10,703 nt of DNA, from positions 1-10,703 of the forward strand of contig CAJTKV010000053.1 of assembly GCA_910577075.1 (NCBI GenBank), given 5' to 3'. How positions within the stretch are numbered: the first letter of the stretch is position 1; each line of letters starts with the position of its first letter. Made by a program: the position numbers and the translations under genes. This document shows, piece after piece, positions 1-6,488 of this stretch. The stretch comes from an uncultured Bacilli bacterium (lineage in GTDB: Bacteria > Bacillota_I > Bacilli_A > RF39 > UBA660). The notes beneath the pieces were generated by a model. It saw only the letters and a program-made list of their open reading frames with translations, did no database searches and was not told where the DNA came from.

Positions 1-1
1 A

Positions 2-475
2 ACTAAGGAAGTTGTTGATAATTTCTATTTGTGGGACCGTTCTAAGTATAGAAGAGTTGCTTTGGAAAGATTACATAAGGTATTAGATGTCTATAATCTT
101 AAACTTCTTTATAAAGATTATAGAAATGAAACATCAATTGCTAATGCTTGTAAGTGGCTAGTTGATACTAAGGTGGAAATACAACAATATAGTTACAAGG
201 GAAACAGGTATAAAGTATTATCTTCTGAAAGAAATGATTCTAGAAGAATAGACTGTTTATGGGAATGTATGTTGAAAAATGATTTAGATAGTTTTCCAGA
301 ATGTTTAAAAAGCACTGATGAACATACTGATGAACATACTGATGAACTTCTTAATGAATTTGTATCAGCCTGTTTAAAAAGTGAGGAGTCTAACAAAAAT
401 TTAAATGAAGATTTTTGTATTACTCCTGAAATGTATTACGAACTAGAATTTAACACGAAAAAGAAACGCCGTTGA
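2..475 (+). CDS. Unrecognised mobile-element protein, 3' part only
   Basis: The reading frame is open from the first bases of the window, so this is the last 157 residues of a longer protein. The TTG at 29 is in frame but has no ribosome site and is not needed as a start. The visible part is hydrophilic and mixed-charge, with many Lys, Glu and aromatic residues, a short TDEH tandem repeat about two thirds along, and a basic tail ending KKKRR. There is no membrane segment. I do not recognise a family. Its position upstream of a resolvase in a mobile element would suit a replication or accessory protein, but that is only a guess. It stops with TGA at 473-475. Confidence 0.6.
   Translation, partial: TKEVVDNFYLWDRSKYRRVALERLHKVLDVYNLKLLYKDYRNETSIANACKWLVDTKVEIQQYSYKGNRYKVLSSERNDSRRIDCLWECMLKNDLDSFPECLKSTDEHTDEHTDELLNEFVSACLKSEESNKNLNEDFCITPEMYYELEFNTKKKRR
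314..347 (+). repeat. 12-bp tandem repeat inside the first gene (TDEH repeat)
   Basis: The unit ACTGATGAACAT is present twice without change (314-325 and 326-337), then a third time for its first 10 bases. It is in frame and encodes Thr-Asp-Glu-His. Identical third codon positions suggest recent slippage, so copy number may vary between strains. Confidence 0.9.
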
Positions 476-487
476 AAAATCATAGAT

Positions 488-527
488 TTACAAAGACTAA
501 GAAATGCTATGTTTTTAGTCTTTGTAA
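488..527 (+). repeat. Perfect 13-bp inverted repeat after the first gene
   Basis: Bases 488-500 and 515-527 are exact reverse complements (arm TTACAAAGACTAA) around a 14-base loop. It could be the terminator of the preceding gene, but no T-run follows the right arm. It could also be a protein-binding site, perhaps one subsite of the resolvase res site. Confidence 0.7.
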
Positions 528-530
528 TAT

Positions 531-579
531 ACCCTAATTAAATTTTTAAAGGGTTGTAAATAACGGTGGACTTTTACAA
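531..579. promoter_or_regulatory. Two further inverted repeats upstream of the resolvase; possible res subsites
   Basis: ACCCT at 531-535 pairs with AGGGT at 550-554 (span 24 bp), and TTGTAAA at 554-560 pairs with TTTACAA at 573-579 (span 26 bp). With the 40-bp repeat at 488-527 this gives three adjacent dyads directly before a serine resolvase gene. Res sites of Tn3-family resolvases lie there and have three dimer-binding subsites of about 25-35 bp. The arms are short and AT-rich, so the assignment is tentative. Confidence 0.3.
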
Positions 580-617
580 AGGAATATTGGATAGTATCTT
601 CGAAAGGAGATGGACCA

Positions 618-1214
618 ATGAATAGAACCTATGGATATTGTAGGGTGTCGTCAAAAAATCAAAATTTAGAAAAACAATTGTTCGTAATGAAAGAAGTAGG
701 GGTTGATGAAAGGTTTTTATTTACGGAAAAAGAGAGTGGAAAATCTTTTTCTGACCGACCTCAATATCAAATTTTAAAAAATGCTTTAAGAAGTGGCGAT
801 ACATTATATGTAACTTCACTTGATAGGTTTGGTAGAAATTATTCCCAAATCGTTGAAGAGTATTCATATATGGTAAACAATGGTATAAATATTGTAATTC
901 TTGATATGCCAATGCTAAGTGCCAAGCAAGATGATGATCTAATGCAAAGGTTTACACAAAATTTAGTACTTCAAATTTTAAGTTTTGTTGCTGAAACTGA
1001 ACGTTTACACATTAAAGAACGTCAAAAAGATGGAATAATGGTAGCGAAGTCAAAAGGCGTAAAGTTTGGAAGAAAACGAATTGAGAAACCTAGTAACTGG
1101 AATGAAATCATTTCTAAATGGAAAAATGGAGAGATGACTGGAGTAAGAGCATACACGGAGTTAGGACTTAAAGAAACAACTTTTTATAAACTACTTCGTG
1201 AAGAAAAGGCTTAA
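618..1214 (+). CDS. Small serine recombinase (Tn3 resolvase/DNA invertase type)
   Basis: A 198-residue protein of the usual length for resolvases and invertases. The N-terminal catalytic domain (about 3-140) opens with YGYCRVSS, giving Arg9 and the nucleophile Ser11. Arg47 follows the SGKSFSDRP segment, and SLDRFGRN supplies Asp69, Arg70 and Arg73. Residues about 115-138 fit the long dimer helix E, and 173-195 form the C-terminal helix-turn-helix that reads the site DNA. All key catalytic residues are present, so it should be active. The family cuts and rejoins DNA through a 5'-phosphoserine link, usually to resolve cointegrates or multimers or to invert a segment. The start is supported by AAAGGAGA at 603-610. 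In this element it probably keeps circular or replicating forms monomeric, or resolves transposition products. Confidence 0.93.
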   Translation: MNRTYGYCRVSSKNQNLEKQLFVMKEVGVDERFLFTEKESGKSFSDRPQYQILKNALRSGDTLYVTSLDRFGRNYSQIVEEYSYMVNNGINIVILDMPMLSAKQDDDLMQRFTQNLVLQILSFVAETERLHIKERQKDGIMVAKSKGVKFGRKRIEKPSNWNEIISKWKNGEMTGVRAYTELGLKETTFYKLLREEKA

Positions 1215-1291
1215 AAAGTGAATAATAATTGTGGTAAAAATATTAATTAAATTCATTAAAATATCCTAATTGTTTTCTAAAAATACTTATA

Positions 1292-1314
1292 ACTTCGTAT
1301 TATTTAACGAGGTG
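1292..1314 (+). promoter_or_regulatory. Hairpin that can mask the ribosome site of the 32-residue ORF
   Basis: ACTTCGT at 1292-1298 can pair with ACGAGGT at 1307-1313 (six Watson-Crick pairs and one T-G pair) around an 8-base AT loop. The ribosome site GAGGTG at 1309-1314 lies in the right arm, so folding would hide it. The pairing is short, so real control is uncertain. Confidence 0.4.
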
Positions 1315-1320
1315 TAAGAA

Positions 1321-1419
1321 ATGAAAATAGTAAATATTTTTAATGAAGATGGAAAGACTCTACAAGAAATTATAGAATTTCATTTAATCGAGTATTGTTT
1401 AAATGCTAAAAATAATTAA
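1321..1419 (+). CDS. Small 32-residue protein between the two recombinases
   Basis: A short frame starts with ATG six bases after the ribosome site GAGGTG (1309-1314) and encodes 32 residues: MKIVNIFNEDGKTLQEIIEF at the N-terminus, then HLIEYCLNAKNN. It is acidic to neutral, has no membrane segment, and is predicted as a beta strand followed by an amphipathic helix. The good ribosome site, a methionine start and a position just 48 bp upstream of the large recombinase gene argue that it is real. From memory, small ORFs of this general kind sit beside large serine recombinases in Bacillota elements; no function is established here. It could assist or direct recombination, but that is inference. 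Confidence 0.6.
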   Translation: MKIVNIFNEDGKTLQEIIEFHLIEYCLNAKNN

Positions 1420-1467
1420 ATATTTATAGTTGTACTTGTAGTTTAAAATTGAGAGGAGTGATTTTAT

Positions 1468-3030
1468 ATGGGGAAAGTGGGTAAAGCTGCTCCTTACCCT
1501 AGATTATCACGAGAAGACGGAGACGATGTCGTAAGTGAAAGTATAGTCAATCAGATACAATTTATAAGAAGTTTTGTTGATAAAAGAGATGATATTATAC
1601 TTATAGATGATGTAGATTATAGTGATGATGGTTACTCGGGTGGAAATTTTAATAGACCTGGTTGGCAAAAATTAATGAAAGACATTGATAGTGGAAAAAT
1701 TGATACTATAATTACGAAAGATTTATCTCGTATGGGAAGAGACTATATAAGCATGGGGGAATACATAGAAAGAATATTCCCTGAAAAAAACATAAGGTAT
1801 ATTGCTATTAATGATGATATAGATACTGCATATGAAACTCCTGGGTTAGAATATATTCAGTTCAAGTTGATGTTTAATGACTTCTATATTAAAGATGGTT
1901 CTAAAAAAATAAGAAAAATTATGAGGAGTAAGAAAGAACAAGGACAATATACAGGGTGGAAAGGAATTTATGGTTATAAACGAGATCCTAACGACAAACA
2001 TAAATTAATTGTCGATGAAGAAGTGAGACATATAGTAGTTAGAATGTTTGAACTTGCTAAACAAGGATATGGACCAAAAACAATTGCAGATATGTTTTCC
2101 TTAGAGGGAATACCAAATCCTAGTGTTTATGCTAATTTAAGTCGTAGTAGTAAAAGTGAAACTGGTAAACTATGGTGTTCTAGAACTGTCGGAGACTTAC
2201 TTAAAAACCCAACTTATATAGGTAATCTTACTCAAGGAATAAGAAAAAAGGTAAGTTATAAATCAAAGAAAGAGGTTAGAATACCAAGAGAAGACTGGAT
2301 AATTTCAGAAAACACTCACGAACCTATTATTGATAAAGAAACTTTTGATACAGTTCAAGAGTTATTACAAAAGAATAAAAATAGAACTCAAAACTATAAT
2401 GACTATTTGTTAAGGGGATTTCTATTTTGTAAAGAGTGTGGTCATCGTTTAGGAGTTAATACACACCAAAAAACTAAAAGAAGATATTGTGTGTGTAATT
2501 ATTATGCCGCCAATAGTAAGTTTAAATTGTGTACTCCTCATACAATGAATTACGACAAGTTAGAAGTAGCAGTAATTGATGAACTAAAGAACTTGTGTAA
2601 TGAGTATATAGATACTTCTAGTTTTCAAAACAAAGTAGAAGAAGAACAAAAGAAAAACGATTTATCAGTAAAATTAAAGAAAGAACTTAGTTCTTTAGAA
2701 AGAAAACTTGAAAATACTAGGAATAATATTGATAAGTTATATTTGGATAAGTTAAACGAAGTTATTACACTAGAACAATATAATCGTATGTCATTAAGAT
2801 TTAAGGAAGAAATTGAAAATCTTACTAAAAGAAAAAATGATTTAACTCAAGAATTAAATAGTATTGATAGTGAAGAAATAAAGTTAAAACAAGAAGAAAC
2901 TTTAAAATTGATTAACGAATTTCTATCCTTTGAACACCCTACAAGAGAATTACTTGTAAACTTAATTGATAAGGTGGAAATAAGTCAAGATAAAGTAGTT
3001 AATATAAATTATAAATTTAAACTAAATTAA
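1468..3030 (+). CDS. Large serine recombinase (TndX/TnpX-type integrase)
   Basis: A 520-residue site-specific recombinase of normal family length. The catalytic domain (about 5-150) has YPRLSREDGDD with Arg12 and nucleophile Ser14, DGYSGGNFNRPGW, and KDLSRMGRDYI with Arg88 and Arg91. The 'recombinase' DNA-binding domain follows (about 160-260, GYKRDPNDKHKLIVDEE and KNPTYIGN). The zinc beta-ribbon (about 318-360) has candidate ligands Cys321, Cys324, Cys341 or Cys343, and Cys355. A long coiled-coil region (about 385-475) and a C-terminal RELLVNLIDKVEI segment complete the family layout. Such enzymes integrate and excise elements between short attachment sites, needing only a dinucleotide core. 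The start follows a GAGAGGAG ribosome site (1451-1458). Oddly, the first strand reads AAPYPRLS where relatives usually read AALYCRLS, placing two prolines beside the active serine. The next structure downstream is the element's end, so this is very likely the enzyme that made the insertion. Confidence 0.95.
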   Translation: MGKVGKAAPYPRLSREDGDDVVSESIVNQIQFIRSFVDKRDDIILIDDVDYSDDGYSGGNFNRPGWQKLMKDIDSGKIDTIITKDLSRMGRDYISMGEYIERIFPEKNIRYIAINDDIDTAYETPGLEYIQFKLMFNDFYIKDGSKKIRKIMRSKKEQGQYTGWKGIYGYKRDPNDKHKLIVDEEVRHIVVRMFELAKQGYGPKTIADMFSLEGIPNPSVYANLSRSSKSETGKLWCSRTVGDLLKNPTYIGNLTQGIRKKVSYKSKKEVRIPREDWIISENTHEPIIDKETFDTVQELLQKNKNRTQNYNDYLLRGFLFCKECGHRLGVNTHQKTKRRYCVCNYYAANSKFKLCTPHTMNYDKLEVAVIDELKNLCNEYIDTSSFQNKVEEEQKKNDLSVKLKKELSSLERKLENTRNNIDKLYLDKLNEVITLEQYNRMSLRFKEEIENLTKRKNDLTQELNSIDSEEIKLKQEETLKLINEFLSFEHPTRELLVNLIDKVEISQDKVVNINYKFKLN

Positions 3031-3065
3031 AAATCATAAGTTCGTTAGGAATTTATGATTTTTAT
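3029..3065 (+). terminator. Terminator of the large recombinase gene
   Basis: An 11-bp perfect stem (3029-3039 with 3053-3063, arm AAAAATCATAA) with a 13-base loop and a T-rich right arm overlaps the TAA stop. The stem is AT-rich, so strength is uncertain. The A-rich left arm could allow it to work in both directions. Confidence 0.65.
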
Positions 3066-3078
3066 ATTGTTTAATTAA

Positions 3079-3127
3079 GGTTATAAGTTTAATGGCAGAC
3101 CAGTTGCTCTTATGAAAAACTTATGAC
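3079..3127 (+). repeat. Terminal hairpin repeat, copy A
   Basis: It opens with GGTTATAAGTTT (3079-3090), has a middle with GCAGACC (3095-3101), and closes with AAACTTATGAC (3117-3127). The outer arms are inverted repeats, allowing one G-T pair. Copies B and C begin exactly 71 and 142 bp later. Confidence 0.85.
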
Positions 3128-3149
3128 TTTTTAAGTAATTAATAATGGT

Positions 3150-3199
3150 GGTTATAAGTTTTGTAGTAGACCAGCCGTTCTTGTGTTAAACTTATGACC
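3150..3199 (+). repeat. Terminal hairpin repeat, copy B
   Basis: It has the same layout as copy A: GGTTATAAGTTT (3150-3161), GTAGACC (3166-3172) and AAACTTATGACC (3188-3199). The arms pair over 12 bases with one G-T pair. The 22 or so bases between copies share little similarity, so conservation is confined to the hairpin. Confidence 0.85.
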
Positions 3200-3220
3200 T
3201 ACTTTTATCTGTATAAACAG

Positions 3221-3243
3221 GGTTATAAGTTTAGTAGCAGACC
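3221..3243 (+). repeat. Terminal hairpin repeat, copy C, cut in half at the element end
   Basis: GGTTATAAGTTT (3221-3232) and GCAGACC (3237-3243) match copies A and B, but the expected right arm is absent. Host coding sequence follows instead. The GA at 3240-3241 is a plausible crossover dinucleotide, since TndX and TnpX are known to use GA. This marks the right attachment junction. Confidence 0.75.
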
Positions 3244-3690
3244 TCCACTTCTACCTCCCAAAATAGTTAAGCCCTCAATACTCTTAAAATTATCATATTT
3301 TATACCTTTTCTTAAGACGAGAAATTGTCCGTCTCTTTTCGTTAAGCCAGCAAAACTTTGAACATAGTCATCTTTATTTTCTTTATAGACATAGATAGTT
3401 GCTTCTGGTCCACAAAAGCCAATTTCTACATCTCCTGATAAAACGGCAGATGTTACATTATTAGCACCACTAGTTAAAATAACCTCAATGTCTAAATTAT
3501 CAAAATAATTATTATGAAGAGCAACATACCATGGGGCATAGAATACCGAATGCGTAACTTCTGCCACCTTCAATTTAGTAACACCATTTTTTGATTCATT
3601 CTCTTTCTTACTGTCTTTACCAATAAAGGTCATAATAGTAAGTACAATTAAGATGAACAGAATGCCTAACATAATTAAAAATCTTTTCAA
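3223..3690 (-). pseudogene. ABC transporter substrate-binding protein (NMT1/THI5-like), truncated by insertion
   Basis: The fragment has an N-terminal hydrophobic signal or anchor segment, a charged linker, then an NMT1/THI5-type fold: LKVAEVTHSVFYAPWYVALH, LDIEVILTSGANNVTSAVLSG and VEIGFCGPEATIYVYK are typical of periplasmic-type binding proteins for pyrimidine, sulfonate or related small molecules. It reads normally to ILGGRSGG, where relatives have GGRxGGMPE, then five foreign residues (LLLNL) and a stop supplied by the mobile element. About half of the normal length of roughly 330 residues is missing. The start chosen is TTG at 3690-3688, seven bases from a strong AAAGGAGG (3706-3698); an earlier TTG at 3714 would put that site inside the gene. 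There is no lipobox cysteine after the hydrophobic segment (TFIGKDSKK), so it is probably not a lipoprotein. It lies 42 bp after the DedA gene. Confidence 0.85.
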
Positions 3691-3697
3691 ATAATAA

Positions 3698-3706
3698 CCT
3701 CCTTTT
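3698..3706 (-). promoter_or_regulatory. Ribosome site that sets the start of the truncated binding protein
   Basis: The minus strand reads AAAAGGAGG here, seven bases before TTG at 3690. It fixes the start eight codons inside the longest open frame. Confidence 0.8.
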
Positions 3707-3732
3707 ACTTCCAATGTATTATATGGGCGGAA

Positions 3733-4323
3733 TCATTTGATTGTGATAATTTTTTTAGCTTTATGTCGTTTAACAATTATATAGATGATAATAAATGCTA
3801 GTATTATGAACTTATAATAGCTACTTATAAAATCTGCTACTAAATAGTAGTTTTCGCCAACCATATTTCCCAAAAGAATGAGAATAATATTCCAAATTAG
3901 AGAACCAACTGTAGTCAAAGTCAAAAAGAGTAAAAAATTCATCTTAGATAATCCTGCAGGAATGGATATTAAACTTCTAAGAATGGGAACTAGTCGACAA
4001 AAGAAAACGGACTTACTTCCTTTTTTCTTAAATGTTTCAATACTATTTTTTATATTTTCTTCTTTCAGATGCAGTATTTTGCTTATTTTCGAATTAATGA
4101 GAATAACGCCAAAGAAGTAGAGAATAATGGCCCCAAGAACAGAACCTAGTGTTGCATATATGATAATTAAGAAAAGGTTTAATTCTGCACTTTCGGCAAT
4201 AAAGCCAGAAAAAGTTAAAATTACTTCTGATGGAATAGGGGGGAATATATTTTCTATAGCAATTAAAAGAAGAATTCCAATATATCCAAATTTATTAATA
4301 ATGCTTATAATAGTTGCATTCAT
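3733..4323 (-). CDS. DedA-family membrane protein (VTT/SNARE-associated domain)
   Basis: A 196-residue integral membrane protein with four to five hydrophobic segments (about 13-40, 50-76, 118-150 and 170-185). Family signatures are clear: ENIFPPIPSE at 24-33, the Gly-rich helix ATLGSVLGAI at 57-66, and FCRLVPILRSLISIPAGL at 108-125 with Arg110, Pro113, Arg116, Pro122 and Gly124. DedA proteins act in the cytoplasmic membrane; some members flip undecaprenyl phosphate or phosphatidylethanolamine, others affect proton-motive force and drug resistance. Which lipid this one moves cannot be told from sequence. The start is ATG at 4323, just after AAAGGTGAT; an in-frame ATG at 4353 lies upstream of that site and is unlikely. 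No clear promoter is seen. The cut binding-protein gene lies downstream in the same direction. Confidence 0.9.
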   Translation of the reverse strand: MNATIISIINKFGYIGILLLIAIENIFPPIPSEVILTFSGFIAESAELNLFLIIIYATLGSVLGAIILYFFGVILINSKISKILHLKEENIKNSIETFKKKGSKSVFFCRLVPILRSLISIPAGLSKMNFLLFLTLTTVGSLIWNIILILLGNMVGENYYLVADFISSYYKFIILAFIIIYIIVKRHKAKKIITIK

Positions 4324-4327
4324 GATA

Positions 4328-4336
4328 ATCACCTTT
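4328..4336 (-). promoter_or_regulatory. Ribosome site that sets the DedA start
   Basis: The minus strand reads AAAGGTGAT here, four bases before ATG at 4323. The longer frame from 4353 would place this site inside the coding region. Confidence 0.7.
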
Positions 4337-4388
4337 ATAATATTTATGAGCATATTTTTAAGAAATAGAACTAAAATGTAAAAATTTA

Positions 4389-4417
4389 TTTACACGTTCT
4401 TTCTTTTTTGCTATAAT
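4389..4417 (+). promoter_or_regulatory. Sigma-A-type promoter for the 658-residue protein
   Basis: TTTACA at 4389-4394 and a perfect TATAAT at 4412-4417 are separated by 17 bp. Transcription would start near 4424, leaving a leader of about 24 bases with the ribosome site AGAGAGGT (4432-4439) before ATG at 4448. Confidence 0.8.
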
Positions 4418-4447
4418 TTATTATAAAGAATAGAGAGGTATTTTGTT

Positions 4448-6424
4448 ATGGAGAAAATGATTAAGGTAATCAATGATAATTTAAGATCGGTTATCAATGG
4501 TATAAAAGTGCATAAGGCGGATACAGAAAAAACTTTGGCGGCTATAAAGGCCGAGATGGATTCAAAAATATTAATTGCTAATGAGTATAAGTTGAATGTT
4601 GAAAATTCGCGCATGATTATCTCTAATCTAGAAAACGAAATATCTGGTCTAGAGAAGGATTTAAGCGATTTAAATGCCAAGTTTGGAACCAAGGATTTTA
4701 GAGAGATTTTAGCTGCTGGTAATAAAGAAATTAATACGAAGATTATTGAAAAACGTGCTCAAATTTCCGAACAAAGTCAAAGAATAGCTGAACTTACTGA
4801 AAAGGCTCGCTTACTTAAGACAAATTTAATAAAATTAAAAGAAAAGAAAATATCTACAGAGACAACTTTAAGCAAAGATGTTGTTTTAGAGCAATATTAC
4901 GAGACGCGAATCAATGAGATTATTGAATATAGTGAAGAAAATCCTCAAGGAATAAGAGACTTCGTTGAAGATATTCCTCAAACTGAGTTATTGACGTCTT
5001 TTGAAGATATTGATACCTCAGATATTAGAAGTACAATTGATGGCTCAGTATTTGAGGAAATTGACAATATTAGCAGTGATTCTGTTGAAATTGACGAAAA
5101 TTTAATTAAAAAAGTAATAGTTAATGGACCAAGTTTAGAATCTGATGATGACAGTGAAAGTGATGCAGGAATAGACTTAACAATGACTCAACAATTAGAT
5201 GATATAATTCTTCAAGCCAATGATTTATTAGCTAAGAGTAAAGAGATAAATAAGAGTGCGGCTGCCATTAGACCATTCGAGATGCCAACTCCAGCTGAGC
5301 CAAAAGTAGTTCCAACTCCTGCACCTGTAGCAAAACAAGAGGAAGTTGTTGTTCCATCTAAACCAATTGCCGAAGAGCCAAAGGAAGAGCCAATAATACC
5401 AGAAATCCCAGAGAAGAAAGAGAACATCAACATCTTTGTTCCTGATGACTTAGAGGAAATTACTATTCCAAGTAAGAATATCGTAACGCCAACTGCTAGT
5501 ACACCAATGACTAGCCATGATGAATTATTAGGATCAAAAGATGAGGAAAGCATCTTTAATGTCTTAGATGAATTAAATGGTGATGATATCCTAAGTAGCA
5601 TATCTAACTTAAATACTGATGACGATGATGACGACGATGTATTAGAATTAAAAATAGAAAATGATGAATTAGATTCCATTGTTAAAAATACCGATGAATT
5701 ATCTGATGAGTTGACAAAAGAACTAGATAGCAATATCGTTACTGCTCAATCATTTGCCGTAAGTGATAAAGATATAACAGAGGAACTAAAAGAGTGTAAC
5801 TTAGAGGCTAATAGATTCTCTGATAGCGATTTAGAAATGATAAAGAAAAACTTCAATAAGAATAACACTATGGATTTTATCAATGTTATGCGTAAACATA
5901 ATATTGCTGTAGCGCGAATCTATGAAAGTGCCAATGTCCTTGCCAGTGTTACTCCACAAAATCTCGATCATATACTAAGTATTTTAGAAGATACAGGAGC
6001 TATTAGTAATTCTATTAGTTATGTATTCAATTTACTTGATCGTGTTAATATTAATGCGTTAGAAGAATTAGTAAATGAGCGAAAAGATTATGAATTAACA
6101 GATTTATTATATAAAGTTATTCCATACAATGGCGAAAAGAATTTAGCTGATCTAATTGATTTAACTCCTATGGAAGAGGGAGTATTGAGAAAAAATACTT
6201 CATCTGATGAATTTAAAATGATGAATTTATTTGCTAGTATTGTTGCTGCAAATTATAATGAATTAAAGAAATATGATATTAGAAATATCAATGAATGTAT
6301 TACTAAATATCCTCACAGATTCACATTGAATCCTGATAATTTCTCAGCCATTCTTGATAAATACGACCCAGAAGACTTAGTAAGATGCATTAATAAGAAC
6401 TGTGCCGTAATTAATAAATTATAA
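4448..6424 (+). CDS. Cytoplasmic coiled-coil protein with acidic linker and helical C-terminal domain, function unknown
   Basis: A 658-residue protein with no signal peptide or membrane segment. Residues about 20-160 form a long coiled coil rich in Lys, Glu, Ile and Leu. Residues about 165-245 are acidic and probably disordered. Residues 279-325 are a Pro/Glu/Val-rich linker (PTPAEPKVVPTPAP type). A second acidic stretch includes seven consecutive Asp (391-397). From about 455 to the end is a compact helical region with two similar motifs, PQNLDHIL at 503-510 and PDNFSAIL at 629-636, suggesting degenerate helical repeats. I do not recognise a named family. The architecture resembles a scaffold or filament-like protein joining a coiled coil to a binding domain through flexible linkers; SMC and cell-division scaffolds share this look, but no motif supports either. 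It is a single-gene unit with its own promoter and terminator. Confidence 0.85.
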   Translation: MEKMIKVINDNLRSVINGIKVHKADTEKTLAAIKAEMDSKILIANEYKLNVENSRMIISNLENEISGLEKDLSDLNAKFGTKDFREILAAGNKEINTKIIEKRAQISEQSQRIAELTEKARLLKTNLIKLKEKKISTETTLSKDVVLEQYYETRINEIIEYSEENPQGIRDFVEDIPQTELLTSFEDIDTSDIRSTIDGSVFEEIDNISSDSVEIDENLIKKVIVNGPSLESDDDSESDAGIDLTMTQQLDDIILQANDLLAKSKEINKSAAAIRPFEMPTPAEPKVVPTPAPVAKQEEVVVPSKPIAEEPKEEPIIPEIPEKKENINIFVPDDLEEITIPSKNIVTPTASTPMTSHDELLGSKDEESIFNVLDELNGDDILSSISNLNTDDDDDDDVLELKIENDELDSIVKNTDELSDELTKELDSNIVTAQSFAVSDKDITEELKECNLEANRFSDSDLEMIKKNFNKNNTMDFINVMRKHNIAVARIYESANVLASVTPQNLDHILSILEDTGAISNSISYVFNLLDRVNINALEELVNERKDYELTDLLYKVIPYNGEKNLADLIDLTPMEEGVLRKNTSSDEFKMMNLFASIVAANYNELKKYDIRNINECITKYPHRFTLNPDNFSAILDKYDPEDLVRCINKNCAVINKL

Positions 6425-6425
6425 G

Positions 6426-6452
6426 AGAAGAAAAGAAATTTTCTTCTTTTTT
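6426..6452 (+). terminator. Terminator of the 658-residue protein gene
   Basis: A perfect 9-bp stem (6426-6434 AGAAGAAAA with 6439-6447) closes a GAAA tetraloop and runs into six T residues (6447-6452). It begins two bases after the TAA stop. Confidence 0.85.
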
Positions 6453-6488
6453 GTTTTACATACTTTACTTGGAAAAGTAGCATCTAAA

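Larger units (their letters stand above)
1..3243 (+). mobile_element. Right end of an integrative element carrying a large serine recombinase
   Basis: This segment runs from an unseen left part to the junction near 3240-3244. It carries a small serine resolvase, a 32-residue ORF and, as its last gene, a TndX/TnpX-type large serine recombinase, followed by a terminator and terminal hairpin repeats. In elements of the Tn5397/Tn4451 kind the large recombinase sits at one end beside the attachment site, and this layout matches. The boundary is supported because a host ABC binding-protein gene is cut exactly where the third terminal repeat loses its second arm. No conjugation or cargo genes are visible, so whether it is conjugative, mobilizable or only integrative cannot be judged. 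The left end is not in the window. Confidence 0.75.

Noticed and set aside
29..475. A complete 148-residue gene starting at TTG 29
   Set aside because: The frame is open to the window start and there is no ribosome site before TTG 29, so the visible part is the end of a longer gene.
618..1214. IS607-type transposase
   Set aside because: The catalytic domain comes first and the helix-turn-helix last, the opposite of IS607, and there is no tnpB nearby.
3079..3243. CRISPR-like repeat and spacer pattern
   Set aside because: There are only two full copies and a half, they differ from each other, and no cas genes are present. The link to the element junction explains them better.
3878..4381. Plus-strand frames opposite the DedA gene
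   Set aside because: They are basic, low-complexity translations antisense to a clear DedA family gene and lack ribosome sites.
5212..5733. 173-residue minus-strand frame rich in Ser
   Set aside because: It is antisense to the acidic, Asp-rich linker of the 658-residue protein. Its Ser runs are the complement of GAT/GAC codons, and it has no ribosome site.
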